From Bacillota bacterium (GTDB taxonomy: Bacteria > Bacillota > Clostridia > Lachnospirales > Lachnospiraceae): a stretch of 6,046 nt of DNA. Under the pieces are notes generated by a model that worked only from the letters and a program-made list of their open reading frames with translations, was not told the DNA's origin and did no database searches. This document shows positions 5,125 to 6,046 of this stretch, one piece after another. Position 1 is the stretch's first letter; each line of letters starts with the position of its first letter. Made by a program: the position numbers and the translations under genes. The stretch lies in assembly GCA_023398615.1 (NCBI GenBank), contig JAEWSD010000064.1:1-6046 (forward strand), in the 5' to 3' direction.

Positions 5125-5153
5125 ACTATAGCATAAAATTAGCAACATGTCAA
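5125..5153 (-). promoter_or_regulatory. Leftward promoter facing the operon promoter
   Basis: On the minus strand TTGACA (5148-5153), a 17-nt spacer, and TATAGT (5125-5130) match the consensus at 11 of 12 positions. It points into the rightward promoter 47 bp away. Its product is the short RNA ending at about 5011. Confidence 0.78.
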
Positions 5154-5200
5154 TATGTTTTTCAATATTTTTTAAAAATAATTTCCAGGAGGGATCTTTG

Positions 5201-5668
5201 ATGGATGAAAAATTTGGAATCATTCATACGGCACAAAGGAAACAGGCAATCGAAGAGCTTAAGGAATGCAATGAGGTTACAGGCAAGTTTGGACTTGCCT
5301 TATCCGACACTGACCTTCAGATGCTGACGGAAGAACGGTTTAAGGCTTTGCAGAGTAACGGAAGAGTGGAATTCGGAGGGGGTATTTTAAAAAAGCTGAT
5401 ATTTGAATTCTGTGATTCCCCGTATGTAATGCAGGATAATTTTGCAGATACGATACAGGGCTTGCAGGAAGCGTTTTATTATTTCAAAAATGAGTCCCTG
5501 GATGAATACAGCGACGACGAACTCATTGATATTATGAAGGATTTTTTCGAAAATGAATGCCAGGGCTCGATAGAGTATCTGCAGGAGAGTAAGCTGGAAG
5601 AAATCTGCCGCAGGAAGCGATACGGAGAGACCGCATATGAGGAAGATGACTTCGACGATTATGATTAA
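5201..5668 (+). CDS. Uncharacterised acidic protein, DUF6323-like
   Basis: The 155-aa product has no signal peptide or membrane segment. It resembles the uncharacterised DUF6323 family from memory, mainly through LSDTDLQMLTEERFKALQ, NGRVEFGGGILKKLIFEFCD, YVMQDNFADT and FYYFKNESLDEYSDDELI; no search was run. It appears mostly helical, and the C-terminus is strongly acidic (EEDDFDDYD). The ATG at 5201 is chosen because AGGAGGG (5187-5193) lies 7 nt upstream. An in-frame ATG at 5147 has no ribosome binding site and its codon overlaps the opposing promoter. The next gene starts 44 nt downstream with no terminator between, so the two form an operon. In Clostridia I recall DUF6323 being paired with DUF6179, which fits the neighbour. 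No function is known to me. Confidence 0.8.
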   Translation: MDEKFGIIHTAQRKQAIEELKECNEVTGKFGLALSDTDLQMLTEERFKALQSNGRVEFGGGILKKLIFEFCDSPYVMQDNFADTIQGLQEAFYYFKNESLDEYSDDELIDIMKDFFENECQGSIEYLQESKLEEICRRKRYGETAYEEDDFDDYD

Positions 5669-5698
5669 ATTAAGGGTACTAATAAAATGAAAGAATCT

Positions 5699-5705
5699 GG
5701 GGGGG
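5699..5705 (+). promoter_or_regulatory. G-run ribosome binding site deciding a TTG start
   Basis: Seven consecutive G lie 7 nt before TTG at 5713. The frame is closed by TAA at 5683-5685 and holds no ATG until about 5818, so this site supports the TTG start. Confidence 0.55.
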
Positions 5706-5712
5706 ATTATTC

Positions 5713-6046
5713 TTGTACAGGCCGGTAAAAAATACGATAGTTTTAAACGAGGAGTTAAATCCGGACCATTACTTTGAGCATATTATCAGGGAGGTTCGGG
5801 AGAAAAATCTTTTGGAAATGCGGGCGATGGCAAATATCCAGGGAGGCTTGCAGGCCCTGATAACGGACCAGGCGTATAAATATACGAGCGGTGACAGCAG
5901 TTCCATAAAGGCAGAAACGGCGGAACAGCTGCTGCGTTCCATTTATTACTGCATCGGGACATGTTTAAAAAGGGCAAAAGATGCGGAGGATATCCTGGAG
6001 CAGCTGAAATCAAAGACGGTAAGGACACTGTTTCTGGAAGGAACCG
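5713..6046 (+). CDS. Uncharacterised protein, DUF6179-like, N-terminal part (runs off the right edge)
   Basis: The open frame continues past the window end, giving 111 residues. It starts at a TTG with a G-rich ribosome binding site; no in-frame ATG occurs until codon 36. LNEELNPDHYFEHIIREV and KYTSGDSSSIKAETAEQLLRSIYYCIGTCL resemble the start of DUF6179 proteins, in which an R/K-Y-x-x-GDSSS-x-x-x-E-T/A-A motif recurs; this is from memory, not a search. The visible part is soluble and helical. It is co-transcribed with the preceding DUF6323-like gene. Function is unknown. An alternative start at the internal ATG near 5818 would remove the conserved N-terminal segment and is less likely. Confidence 0.75.
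   Translation, partial: MYRPVKNTIVLNEELNPDHYFEHIIREVREKNLLEMRAMANIQGGLQALITDQAYKYTSGDSSSIKAETAEQLLRSIYYCIGTCLKRAKDAEDILEQLKSKTVRTLFLEGT

Noticed and set aside
5147..5200. Extended N-terminus of the DUF6323-like protein
   Set aside because: The upstream ATG has no ribosome binding site and would encode a phenylalanine-rich stretch from the AT-rich leader; AGGAGGG marks the ATG at 5201.
5786..6028. Minus-strand 80-codon frame opposite the DUF6179-like gene
   Set aside because: Shadow of the plus-strand gene; proline- and serine-rich with no family resemblance.
1..6046. tRNA or rRNA genes
   Set aside because: No cloverleaf with a GTTCRANNC T-arm and no rRNA-like segment was seen on either strand.

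Overview
The window looks like chromosomal DNA from an anaerobic Gram-positive Firmicute, most likely class Clostridia and probably Lachnospiraceae. The grounds are strong AGGAGG-type ribosome binding sites 7-10 nt before starts, very AT-rich intergenic DNA with moderate-GC genes, sigma-A-like promoters, and gene families typical of that group (DUF951, a cysteine-tailed FabK/nitronate monooxygenase homologue, and a pair that looks like DUF6323/DUF6179). No taxonomic search was possible, so this placement is inference.

Layout. (1) 1-186: the 5' end of a Fur/PerR-type regulator gene on the minus strand, with a near-consensus promoter and a Per-box-like 7-1-7 palindrome just downstream of its -10. 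(2) 222-468: two dense structured elements. The first is a 160-bp nested inverted-repeat element bounded by TTTTAA direct repeats and resembling a MITE. The second is a three-tier hairpin that acts as the minus-strand terminator of the next gene. (3) 492-1160: a seven-helix hemolysin III/TrhA (PAQR) membrane protein on the minus strand. It is divergent from a 62-aa DUF951 protein (1353-1541), and three ACTACAT elements lie between them. (4) 1624-1663: a 12-bp GC-rich hairpin between convergent genes. (5) 1727-3495, minus strand: a class I SAM methyltransferase followed by a ROK-family fructokinase-like sugar kinase. (6) 3769-4821, plus strand: an FMN-dependent FabK/nitronate monooxygenase-like enzyme with a roughly 158-nt leader, divergent from the methyltransferase through two extended -10 promoters. 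(7) 4829-5035: three terminators, two reading right and one reading left. (8) 5011-5153: two face-to-face promoters, both close to consensus. One drives the last two genes rightward; the other drives a short noncoding AT-rich RNA leftward into its own terminator. (9) 5201-end: a 155-aa acidic protein and the start of a second protein, an apparent two-gene operon resembling the uncharacterised DUF6323-DUF6179 pair.

Most genes appear to be separate housekeeping or accessory units rather than one pathway. The most unusual parts are the right-hand end (an uncharacterised gene pair whose promoter overlaps an opposing small-RNA promoter and an AT palindrome), the nested inverted-repeat element at 228-387, and the structured leader before the FMN enzyme.
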